Positions 25,401-35,614 of a DNA stretch of 64,000 bases are shown one piece after another; the first letter of the stretch is position 1, and every line of letters begins with the position of its first letter. The stretch is taken from contig CM060475.1 in assembly GCA_030544235.1 (NCBI GenBank), positions 7,587,420-7,651,419 on the forward strand. The letters run 5' to 3'. This DNA comes from Lepturacanthus savala (Eukaryota > Chordata > Actinopteri > Scombriformes > Trichiuridae). The notes beneath the pieces are model-generated. The model did not search any database, was not told the origin of the DNA, and saw only the letters and a program-made list of their open reading frames with translations. The translations under genes and the position numbers were made by a program.

Positions 25401-25504
25401 GCTGTAATACTGAGAATATGAATAATCTAATATTAGATGTAAATATTTATTATACTCACTATAACAAAGACGGAGAGTCCCTCATTGGCAGCAAAGTTCC
25501 CCAT
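16429..25504 (-). CDS. cybb: Cytochrome b-245 beta chain (NOX2, gp91phox), complete
   Basis: Thirteen exons on the minus strand, as in human: 25504-25460, 24797-24705, 24308-24198, 24099-24015, 23317-23169, 21122-20941, 20842-20710, 19683-19591, 18842-18589, 17275-17113, 17017-16871, 16791-16667 and 16546-16429. Phase is kept throughout, giving 565 aa (human 570). NOX2 is the catalytic flavocytochrome of the phagocyte NADPH oxidase: it passes electrons from NADPH via FAD and two haems to O2 and pairs with CYBA. Visible: start MGNFAANEGLS; haem histidines H100, H114, H206 and H219 (human 101, 115, 209, 222); the WYTHHLF helix; FAD site HPFTLTSAP near 336; NADPH site GAGIGVTPF near 406; second NADPH motif GVFLCGP; C-terminal FIFNKENF identical to human. 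Donors at exons 7 and 8 (GTCCGT, GTTCGT) are weak. Introns 6-9 hold large minisatellites. No disabling change seen. Confidence 0.97.
17298..18186. repeat. 17-bp minisatellite, cybb intron 9
   Basis: Tandem GTTAACTCCAACACCTC, with CTC, CTTG, CTGG and ACTA variants. Higher-order duplication is visible: a block near 17400-17480 recurs near 17600-17680. It begins about 25 bp from exon 10. Confidence 0.96.
18850..19552. repeat. TAGGACAGG minisatellite, cybb intron 8
   Basis: Copies of a ~10-bp unit (GGTAGGACAG, with ACACATA, GATGG and AAGTAGA variants). On the minus (transcribed) strand this is a CTACCTGTCC tract running straight into the exon 9 acceptor. Frames of 398, 306 and 224 aa here are repeat translations. 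Confidence 0.95.
19797..20310. repeat. AATACTACAGGATACTACCA array, cybb intron 7
   Basis: Units of ACAATACTAC, AGGATACTAC, CAAATACTAC. It grades without a gap into the next array. Confidence 0.94.
20313..20672. repeat. 10-bp GGATATTCCA minisatellite, cybb intron 7
   Basis: Thirty-six or so copies of GGATATTCCA, GGATACTCCA, GAATATTCCA. It ends about 40 bp downstream of the exon 7 donor on the minus strand. A TACTAC to TTCCA transition near 20300 suggests one array evolved from the other. Confidence 0.94.
21123..23168. other. cybb intron 5
   Basis: AT-rich. An A18 run stands beside the exon 6 acceptor. A promoter-like dispersed element lies at 21870-22175 (separate entry). Otherwise no gene; an AAGTCCCAAATATGAGATAA-type short repeat occurs near 22500. 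Confidence 0.6.
21870..22175 (+). repeat. Promoter-like dispersed element, copy A
   Basis: Shares with 53575-53865, in the same order, GAGGGCGCCAAA, ACTTCCTGGTTCAGCC, GAGAGCGGCTCTGATTGG, CACGTGAC, AAAAGACGC, GGAAACAAAG-like and GCGGGATTTTA. It has a TATAAAAG box at 22128 and ends in CT|GTAAGT, a donor-like site. It lies on the strand opposite to cybb. Confidence 0.7.
23318..24014. other. cybb intron 4
   Basis: AT-rich, with a weak internal duplication (AATAAAGGTCACATATA occurs near 23625 and 23812). Nothing else seen. Confidence 0.5.
24309..25459. other. cybb introns 1-2
   Basis: Intron 2 (24309-24704) and intron 1 (24798-25459) flank exon 2. Ordinary AT-rich sequence with one short (TG)n at 24679. 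No gene. Confidence 0.5.
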
Positions 25505-25591
25505 TTTGAAAGGTGTGTGTGTATGTGTGTGTGTGTGTGTGTGTGTGAGTGTGGAGGAAGTATTAAGGAGGAGAGTGATGAATGCAGCCGA

Positions 25592-25660
25592 CTTTTATAG
25601 CTGTTGTCCTGGGTAAATAAGGAAGTGGACTCTGACTGGTTGGCGTTCTCTCCTCCAATC
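25592..25660 (-). promoter_or_regulatory. cybb core promoter
   Basis: On the minus strand, TATAAAAG (25599-25592) lies about 90 bp before the ATG. An ETS/PU.1-type core GGAAGT (plus 25621-25626) sits just upstream, and a CCAAT box on the plus strand (ATTGG in the sense of cybb) at about 25655. Human CYBB is driven in myeloid cells by PU.1 with CCAAT factors near the TATA region. The arrangement here is consistent but inferred by eye. Confidence 0.55.
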
Positions 25661-27078
25661 AGAGCCAAGTTTCTTATCCACCGTAATTCGTAATCGAGAT
25701 TTTATCACCAAAAAGAAAACAACAATGAGGAGTTTAAAGCTTTATTTCTACACCTTCACCGGGAATTTCCACCTTAAGTACGAGTATATCCGCTAAGGTG
25801 TTTCCTGCTTCACGAATCTGGGTTTCTGATATGAAACTATGACCAATTAATGTGATTGTGGCTAATCTGGGTCTATCCTGGTCCTGGTGTGTTGAATGTC
25901 CTTTTAATATGACAGATAAAACCTTTATTTAGACTCTTTAGTTGACAATATATATATTAAACTGCAAAACATCAGTCGCACAAGAGCTTGGGAAGAGAAA
26001 TCCTCCCGTTTTAAAGGTATTTGCACGTCTGGAACGGCTTTTATGAAGCTTTTATTTTCTGCCTCCGCAGGCGCGGCATGAAGATGAGTCCAGGTGACGG
26101 GTCGGAGGAGGCCGAGGTCGGAGGAGGCCAAGGTCGGAGGAGGCCGTGGTCGGAGGAGGACACGGTGAGTTTCAGGCCAGAGGAAGTGGCCGCTTTCTAA
26201 AGCAGAAGATTAATTGCCACACGCTTCCTGTTTCAAACCGAACACCTGTGCCGCCTCCCGAACTGAAAATGAGGAATCCGGCATCGAGAAAGGTGTAAAA
26301 AAAAAAGAAAATGTCATGTCTCATGTCTACACTACGTATCCCAGAAGTCAACTGGAGGTCAATGGCTGCAGGAGAAGAAGAACTCACATTTTTCTCCAAA
26401 CTTTATTGAACAATACAATCATTCCGAATTCAGTTAAGTCCATTTTGCGTTCTTACATAAACTTCAAAATAAAACATCAAGACTCTCATCTCATTCAATA
26501 AATGGTTATTTATATAATTAAATATAATAAAATGAAATAAATGAATGAGAAGCCGTGCAGTGAAGGTTGTAATATAAATGTAATATAAACGGTTATAAAA
26601 TGAAGTTACTAACGTTCTGGACAAAGGTTCATCACTAGTTTTGGGTTCTTTATGAAAACCATCAAAATCAAATCTGTTGCAAATTATATTGAATTTTTAG
26701 GCTAAATAATGCAAAATATAGATGAGATAGAGTCATTTATTCATTAGAAAATGTCCAAATTCTCTGGTTCCAGCTTCTCTTCTCTGGTTATTTCCTGGTT
26801 TCTTTAGTCTCTATAATAATAAACTGATGATCTTTGGACAAAAAAAAACATTTTAGGTTGAATCTGATCCACATTTATACCATTTAATGAACCAATAAAC
26901 TCATTAATCATTTCAATAATTAGTGTGTGTGTGTGTGTGTGTGTGTGTAATGTATAAAACATGCAGCATATAGTTTATTTATACACATACATTTGTGTCA
27001 TTTGATGCATGTAGAACACTTTACACAGAGGAATTATTTCATCTGCTTTTAAACACTTGACATTGGAGCTAATGGAGC

Positions 27079-27113
<35 letters not shown>

Positions 27114-28141
27114 CTCATTGTGTCACATCTGGTGTGTATCACTGCCGTTTATTTTCAGTCTGGTTTAGACTGAATAATCTATTGAATCTCAACCGTGTGT
27201 GTGTGTGCGTGTGTGTGTGTGTGTGTTTTCCTGTGCTGCAGTCGTTTCAGAGGTTTTAAACCAGAAATAAACTCAGTTTATTTCACATTGACCATTTGAC
27301 ACACACACACACACATCCATATGATTTCACACAGGGTCGTGAAGGTTTGGAATTTTTTTTTCTCCCTTTATTAATAAAACCTTCATTTAAAAACTGCATT
27401 TGTGTTTTCTTTGACTAATTATTTCAATTGAAACTGAATGTTTATGTGCATGTTTTATGTCCACTGTTGTTAGCATAGCTGACAAGACTGATTTAACGTG
27501 GCTAAATTAAAGCTAACAGAAACTAGCTAGCAGAATAGAATATAAATAGAACAGATCTACATGTTTCATATTAAAGGTGGATATTAGTGTCGGAGTGGGA
27601 CTGTACTGTACTATCTACTGTAAATAGTGAACTATCCCTTTAAATGCATCACTAAACAGACGTTTTACATCATGAGCACTTTGACTGATGATATTTTTAT
27701 GATCAAAGACATTTTGCCTGTGATTTGATGCGTTTGCAAAGTCTTTAAACTGTTTGCTGACATTTCCAGAAATGTCAGCCATAAAAAGGCGACGCAGATC
27801 CAACCCGCCGCTGCAGGTGAAGGTGAAAGCAAAACCGTCATAACGTGTAATTTAGTCAAAAGGTCCTCTGGTGATTTTCCCTCCTAATCTGAGCGGATTA
27901 GATTAAATGTGCCGCATGGCGACTGTGACATCACAACCGAGCTGCTTCACAGCAGGTGATCACAGCTCCTCATCATCAGGCGCAGGAAACTAATTAAATT
28001 ACATTCATTATCATAAAGTATGTGTGATTTAATTGAATATGTAGACAAGTTGCATATTTGCTTTATTGTCTGTTAAATTTATTGGAGGCTAAGATGCAGA
28101 ATAACAGATAAAAGTTGGATTTAAAGAGATAAACTATTACT
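25661..28141. other. Intergenic, upstream of cybb
   Basis: Holds a short GTCGGAGGAGGCC repeat (26098-26160), a teleost MITE-like fragment (26747-26915), several (TG)n runs (26921, 27080, 27196) and a CA run at 27300. No coding exon recognised. Confidence 0.6.
26747..26915. mobile_element. Dispersed repeat fragment (teleost MITE-like)
   Basis: Contains AAATTCTCTGGTTCCAGCTT, TTATTTCCTGGTTTCTTTAG, TAATAAACTGATGATCTTTG and a T/A-rich tail. The same run occurs at 34340-34440 (inverted), 42615-42790, 48505-48600 (tail part) and 62555-62650. It resembles the interior of a common fish non-autonomous DNA transposon. Ends are not preserved. Confidence 0.6.
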
Positions 28142-29315
28142 CTGTATCAGAAACATACATGACTTTTATTTTGAAGGCATTGAGCCACCTCAGGGGAGTC
28201 TAAAACACATACACATGGCTTTTATTTTGAAGGCATTGAGCCGCCTCAGGGGAGTCTAAAAAACACATACACATGGCTTTTATTTTGAAGGCATTGAGCT
28301 ACCTCAGGCGCGTCTAAAAAACACATACACATGGCTTTTATTTTGAAGGCATTGATTTACCTCAGAAGAGTCAAAAAATACACACATGCCTTTTATTTTG
28401 AAAGCATTGAGCCACCTTAGGAGAGTCTCAAAAACACAACTTTTATTTTGAAGGCTTCAAGCCACCTCAGAAGAGTCAAAAAACACACACATGGCTTTTA
28501 TTTTGAAGGCATTGAGTCACCTCAGAAGAGTCCAAAAATACACACATGACTTTTATTTTGAAGGCATTGAGCCACCCTAGGGGAGTCTAAAAAACACATA
28601 CACATGGCTTTTATTTTGAAGGCATTGAGTTACCTCAGAAGAGTCTCAAAAACATACACACACACTTGACTTTTATTTTGAAGGCATTGAGCCACCTTAG
28701 GAGAGTCTCAAAAACACAACTTTTATTTTGAAGGCATTGAGTCACCTCAGAAGAGTCCAAAAATACACACATGACTTTTATTTTGAAGGCATTGAGCCAC
28801 CCTAGGGGAGTCTAAAAAACACATACACATGGCTTTTATTTTGAAGGCATTGAGTTACCTCAGAAGAGTCTCAAAAACATACACACTTGACTTTTATTTT
28901 GAAGGCATTGAGCCACCTTAGGAGAGTCTCAAAAGCACAACTTTTATTTTGAAGGCATTGAGTCACCTCAGAAGAGTCAAAAAACACACATGACTTTTAT
29001 TTTGAAGGCATTCCGCCACCTCAGAAGAGTCAAAAAATACACACATGACTTTTATTTTGAAGGCATTGAGCCACCTTAGGAGAGTCTCAAAAACACAACT
29101 TTTATTTTGAAGGCATTGAGTCACCTCAGAAGAATCAAAAAACACACGACTTTTATTTTGAAGGCATTGAGCTACCTCGGGGGAGTCTAAAAAGACACAC
29201 ATGCCTTTTATTTTGAAGGCATTGAGCCACCTCAGGGGAGTCTCAAAAACACACGACTTTTATTTTGAAGGCATCTAGTCGCCTGAGAAGAGTTTCAAAA
29301 ACACAACTTTTATCT
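28142..29315. repeat. ~60-bp satellite array 1
   Basis: About 19 copies of a unit starting CTTTTATTTTGAAGGCATTG, then AGCCACCTCAGGGGAGTCTAA, then A-rich/CACACA. Copies differ by 5-15 percent, and multi-unit blocks are duplicated (28440-28640 and 28710-28880). The same family forms a second array at 31560-32815. Confidence 0.95.
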
Positions 29316-29509
29316 GTTTTTAAGAAATTAGATACTTTAAAAAGGAGTTAAAGTTACATTAATACATTTTATAATGAATTCAAACAAATCAAGATGATTC
29401 AATAACATTCAAATCTATTAAATCAACCAAATTAAACCACTGAACATGTACAAGGAGTCTTATTTTTATTTTATTTATTATTTATTTCTATTTCTCGGCT
29501 CTAATGGTC

Positions 29510-29802
29510 CTCCGTATGTGTTGCAGCAGCAGCAGCGGGGCTGGAGGAGGGTCCAGGCCGGCGGGGGACGCTGCTGAGGCGGGGTCAGGTGGAGGAAAAT
29601 GTCCCTGCGGGAGGAGGAGAGAACACTCGGCGACACCGAAGCACACACACACACACCGGGAGCCCTGCGCCGGCTCCGCCGCAGACAGAGCACCGATCGC
29701 CGGCTGCTTCCCGCTCCAGCTCCCGGTCCCAGGACTCTTTCTCCGGCTTTAACGCAGCAGCAGCAGCGGCGGCGGAACTTCAGGTGTTTTTACAGCCACC
29801 AG
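29510..29802 (+). other. Possible GC-rich first (non-coding) exon and promoter
   Basis: An isolated GC- and CpG-rich island in AT-rich surroundings, ending CACCAG|GTACGA, a possible donor. It is 5.5 kb before the receptor ATG, and GH/prolactin receptor genes commonly have distant untranslated first exons. No protein homology in any frame. Confidence 0.35.
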
Positions 29803-29829
29803 GTACGAATCACGTTTTATGATCCATAA

Positions 29830-31559
29830 AAAGTTCAGATCAGATTAATCAACAAAAAACAAACTGTCAGTAAACAGCAATGGTGTTAATTTATATTAAT
29901 CACTCAATAATTCAAGACTAATTTAAATATTTAGTTATTTAATTAATTATAATAATGTTGTTGACCTCTAGACACACGTGTTTTATTAGGAATTATTTCA
30001 CAGTATTGATTATATGTCATTTAATTAATCTTTATTCACACAAACACACACATATATATATACACACACACACACTTTTCCTTTTTAATTAATTATTGAC
30101 GCTCACATCTGCCTCTAATCTTTCTCTTGATTTGATCCGTTGTGAAAAGCTTCTCTTGAGAAAACGCCTCAGACGTCACAGGAACTTGGAAAAGGCTGCA
30201 AACACATGAAGTGAAGCAGAAAAAACCCCAGAGCTGCGTCTTTAATAGACGAGAAAATGCCCTCAGCTGCCTGGAAAACCGCGCACATTTGTCCTTTATC
30301 CTAATTTAACTGCCGATCCATCACAGTTTAGTGAAATCCAATCAAATCTGTCTATTACTACTGTGTTTTTTTTTTCCTGTGACCTTTTGACACACTGATC
30401 TTTTTTAGGGAATTCCACATCAAAGGCCTTTTTGCAAAAATCCAGAAAGTAATAGGCAAATTTGATTAGATTTCACAAATCAGCAGTTAAATTCTGATAA
30501 AGGACAATTGACATATGTCCACATACGATGATTTAATCCTATCTAATCTAATCTGAGGAATTATCACATACATTCTGTTTACAAGTGCAAATCTACACAC
30601 ATTTAAATCTGAGTTTTAACAGCAAACCAACTTGATTCAGCTGTGTTTTATTCTCATATCATCACCCTCATAAAATAAAAGGCTAAATTGATTTAGCGCT
30701 TCAATAAATTTGCAGCCAAATAGAAAGAAGGAACCATGGAATCATGTGTTTTTAAAACAAGATCAAGAAAAAAAAAAGTATAAATAATGATTAAAAAAAT
30801 TAAAAAGGCATAATTAAGAAATAAAAACATGGTGTGAAATAAAACTATTGAAACCAGTAAAATTATAAAAAGTATTTAAAATCATGAAAAATGTAAAAAT
30901 TTAGAAGGAAAGTAAAAAAAAAAATTTAAATATGAGAAAAGCTGAAAATTAAGAAATAAAAATGTTAATCATGAATAATAAATACTTTAGAAAAATGCAA
31001 AAAAAAAAATCAAATTTAAATATAAATAAATAAAATATCAAATAATATAAAATTTAAATAAAATCAAATTTAAGTTCCAGGATCTTCATCTATTAAATGT
31101 GTGTCATCACTTCATCCCAGGTTTAAAAAGTGGTTAAACTGGACGTTGGAGATGAGTTGAACTCGAAATGAAAGGGCAGTTTAATCCAGGTTTAAAGTTG
31201 AATAAAGTCCCAACTAGAACAAACTGTAATGTGACATTAGTGACATCACATGTCCTCAGTCATCAACAGGATCCTCTGACTTTCACAGAGGGTTTTTTTT
31301 TCCTGTTTGAATCAGTGATTTGCTCCTTTATTGAACCAGGGTGATGCTCCGTCTAATCAGACTGAGGCGTTTGGGGGCCGACGTGGAATTTCCCTGCAGT
31401 TTTCAACATTAACGCCATTGTCCGGCGGTGAACTTCCTGTCTGCTGCACGCCGAGCCGGAAAATCCATGAAACGGCGTTAAGAGCTTTTAGTTCATGTGA
31501 CCTCTGACCTTTCATGGTGGTTCACGGAGCTGCGGGCGTCACCAGATATTTCAATTACT
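29830..31559. other. AT-rich non-coding DNA
   Basis: AT-rich, with A-rich stretches (30760-31070) and short CA/TA runs near 30045. No exon or known element recognised. Confidence 0.5.
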
Positions 31560-32815
31560 CAATTATTTTATTTTGAAGGCCCTAAGTCGCCTCAGAAGAG
31601 TCTTAACAAAGCTCACACACGACTTTTATTTTATTTTGAAGGCACTGAGTCACCTCAGAAGAGTCTTAAAAAACACACATGACTTTTATTTTGAAGGCAT
31701 TAAGTCGCCTCAGAAGAGTCTTAAAAAACACACACACGACTTTTATTTTGAAGGCACTGAGTCACCTCAGAAGAGTCTTAACATAACTCACACACGACTT
31801 TTATTTTGAAGGCACTGAGTCACCTCTGAAGAGTCTTAAAAAACACACATGACTTTTATTTTGAAGGCATTAATTCGCCTCAGAAGAGTCTTAAAAAACA
31901 CACACAACTTTTATTTTGAAGGCACTGAGTCACCTCAGAAGAATCTTAAAAACACCTGCACGACTTTTATTTTGAAGGCACTGAGTCGCCTCAGATGAGT
32001 CTTAACATAACTCACACACGACTTTTATTTTGAAGGCACTGAGTCACCTCAGAAGAGTCTTAAAAAACACACATGACTTTTATTTTGAAGGCATTAAGTC
32101 GCCTCAGAAGAGTCTTAAAAAACACACGACTTTTATTTTGAAGGCACTGAGTCGCCTCAAAAGAGTATTAACAAAACTCACACACGACTTTTATTTTGAA
32201 GGCACTGAGTCACCTCAGAAGAGTCTTAACATAACTCACACACGACTTTTATTTTGAAGGCACTGAGTCACCTCAGAAGAGTCTTAAAAACACACACACA
32301 ACTTTTATTTTGAAGGCACCGAGTCGCCTCAGAAGAGTCTTAACATAACTCACACACGACTTTTATTTTGAAGGCACTGAGTCGCCTCAAAAGAGTCTTA
32401 AAAATGACACACACAACTTTTATTTTGAAGGCACTGAGTCACCTCAGAAGAGTCTTAACATAACTCACACACGACTTTTATTTTGAAGGCACTGAGTCAC
32501 CTCAGAAGAGTCTTAAAAACACACACACAACTTTTATTTTGAAGGCACTGAGTCGCCTCAGAAGAGTCTTAACATAACTCACACACGACTTTTATTTTGA
32601 AGGCACTGAGTCACCTCAGAAGAGTCTTAAAAAACACACATGACTTTTATTTTGAAGGCATTAAGTCGCCTCAGAAGAGTCTTAAAAAACACACACACAA
32701 CTTTTATTTTGAAGGCACTGAGTCACCTCAGAAGAATCTTAAAAATACCTGCACGACTTTTATTTTGAAGGCACTGAGTCGCCTCAGAAGAGTCTTAAAA
32801 ACACATGCACAAAAT
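31560..32815. repeat. ~60-bp satellite array 2
   Basis: About 21 copies of CTTTTATTTTGAAGGCACTG, then AGTCACCTCAGAAGAGTCTTAA, then AACACACACG. Same family and orientation as 28142-29315, but with its own consensus (CACTG for CATTG, GAAGAGTCTTA for GGGGAGTCTA), so each array has been homogenised separately. Confidence 0.95.
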
Positions 32816-35327
32816 TTTTAAATCTTTACTATCATATTCCTGATGATAAGTTTCATTTTTTATTTTTTCTGATGTGTGTAAATTAGAAAATCTAATTTAT
32901 GTTTATTTTTATTATTATATAAGGGATCATTATATTTATTTTTTGATCAGCAATAGGATGATTATATATTTATTTATTATTTAGGATCATTGTATATTGA
33001 TATATATATTTTTTTATAATTATAAAGGATCATTATATATCTATTTTAATTATTTAAGGATGATTCTACGTATTTATTGACCAGTAACAGGATGATTCTG
33101 TATTTATTGATCAGTTCATTTATTAATATATTTCTTTCTGTATTATATAAGCAGCAGAGATCATCAGCAGGATCCTTTGCTGCCGTCAGAGCTGCATGTG
33201 ACTCCCTGTGGATCCAAAGACTCTGTCTGTTCACATCTGTCTGGCTGTGTGTGTGTGTGTGTGTGTGTGTGGCCTGCAGCGATGGCTGATGGAGGGCGGG
33301 TCCAGGTCACATGGATCTGCGCCATGTCTCCTGCTGATAAAACCAGTTTATCTGGATCTGGACTCGCTGAGTCTCAGTTGAAAGTTCAGCAGGGATAGAG
33401 GGTCAGATGTTGCTGCTGGTGGAACCGGTCCGGTCTGGGCTCATCTGGGCTGGGCTGGTCCGGTCTAGGCTGCTCTGGTCCATATTGAGGACCGCAGACC
33501 CTCCTGAATTCCAGCAGAAGAAGGTCTGAGATGTCTATGATTACAGATGAGTATTAGTTTATCTAGAGAAGGAAGAAGGAAGGAAGGAGAGAAGGAGGGA
33601 AGGAAATAAGTAAAGAAGGAAGGAAGGAAGGAAATCAATCTAAAAGTGTTTGATTATTGATTGATTGTGGTGTTTGAGGGAAACTTTTTATCCCTGAGCG
33701 CAGCCTCTCTGCATGTGTGTGACTTCCTGCTGCGAGCTTCAGGCCGTATGGATTCAACCGTCAGTAACACACACACACACACACACCTGTTGCCTGTCGT
33801 CATGGCAACAGGTGAAGCAGGTGTGGACCCCGGGGATCAGATAGAATCAGGCTGACGGAGCAGATGCAGCATTATTATTAACAACAAGCGGATGAGTCGG
33901 GTTATTGATTAAAGTTTACATGATATTTAAAGTAGACAATAACATACAGAAGTTTGAATGTGTGTGTGTTTTTTTTTTAAATCAGAGGCTGGAAAACACC
34001 AACCGCATCAATGTATCATGCTTCATTAAATCAAAATTCTTAACATTCAGTATGAAAATGCTTATCTGTAATTGGATGCGTGCAGCCTTTGCTTTAATTC
34101 TCCTTTTTGAGAATGTCCTCCTTGTGGAAGTGGAGACTTATCAGATTAATTATTTCAGTCAATGTGGTGGACGTTTCGGCTGCAGCTTCCTTTTCAGCCT
34201 CCTGTTGAGCTTTAACCACGTTAGCAAGATCGATAAAGTTTATGGTTGTGTAAATAAATGTCTCTTCATTTATCGATTAGAGAAACAATTGATCTGTATA
34301 ATGTGGATCAGTGAAAGCTGAAGATTCAACCGAAAATGTCCTTTTTTTTGTCCACAACCCAAAGATCATGAGTTAAAACTAAAGAAACCAGAGAATAATC
34401 AGAGAAGAGAAGCTGGAACCAGAGAATTTGGACGTTTTCTTATGAAAAAAATGATGAGATTAAAAGAAGAGCTCTGAGCTCCAGCAGCTTTCCTTCAGAC
34501 CCGAAGGCTGCGAATTATGTGAATGGTTGATAAGTCGGTGTCAAAGTCCCGGGCAGTAAATCGCAGACAGAACACCGTATCAGCCTCACATCTGAGGCTG
34601 TAAATCCCTCTAATCTCTGGATATTAATCACCAATTCACGGGAACATGAGCTGAACATCGAAGAAACGGCTGCAGCTCCGACACTTTTCACCCATGAATG
34701 AGACTCAGCATCTTTACTCTGCTTCAAAGCCTCGTCCTGAGTTTGCCCGAGTTTGCCGGAGCGCGCTCGGCGTTCCGTTAATAACGGTAGAACTCCAGGT
34801 GTTTCGGGTCAAACTGAGGATTCGCATGCATGAAACATCTGCTGGATTAAATAACACAAGACTTTATTCAATAACTAATTATAAAAAAGGAAGAAAAAGT
34901 GATTAGAATCATCCGATTGAAACTTAATTCAATTTTAACACAGTTTACAGTGGAAATTCCCAGAATTTGAGTGTTTTTGTCACTTAGAGAATGACTTAAA
35001 TCTATTAATCAATTATCAAAATAGTTGGTGTTTGAATTTTGCCATTTTAATTAGTTTCAGTAGCAACTAATTAATTAATTTTTACAGCTTTAATTAACAG
35101 ATAGAGAGGAAAAGCAGAAAAAAACACGTTCAAAAGGTGCTTTTATGACCATGAAATATTTCAGTCTGATTGGATTTACTTCAATTTAATCTTGGCAACT
35201 TCAGATTTCTGTAGTGAAGAGACTTCGTTTAGCGTTTGAGCACAGGAAGAGTCTGATATGAAGCCGCCAGGTTGTTGTTGTTGTTGTTTGTCTGCTGACC
35301 GGTCGTTTATTGTTTGTTTGTCGACAG
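32816..35327. other. Upstream region of the receptor gene
   Basis: Contains (TG)n at 33247, a GGAA-rich patch (33570-33635), a CA run at 33768 and an inverted MITE-like fragment (34340-34440). No coding exon identified. The receptor start exon follows the acceptor at 35327 or 35335. Confidence 0.5.
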
Positions 35328-35342
35328 GTCAACAGGTTGAAG

Positions 35343-35545
35343 ATGCTGTGGCTGCTGCTGTGTCTGCTTCCTCCACTGAGCTGCTATAGAACTGCTGCTC
35401 AGGACAAGAAATACCACTCAGCAGCAGCAACAACACATGGTGAGTCTGGAAATAAATAAATGAATAGTCGCAGCCTCAACATAAATAAAAACATATGTAT
35501 AATTATATTTAAATTTATATATAAAAGAGATCACTACACACACAA

Positions 35546-35614
<69 letters not shown>

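Noticed and set aside
29504..29829. Three overlapping plus frames (e.g. MSLREEERTLGD) as a small gene
   Set aside because: All three frames stay open in a short GC-rich island; no family resemblance. Kept only as a possible untranslated exon.
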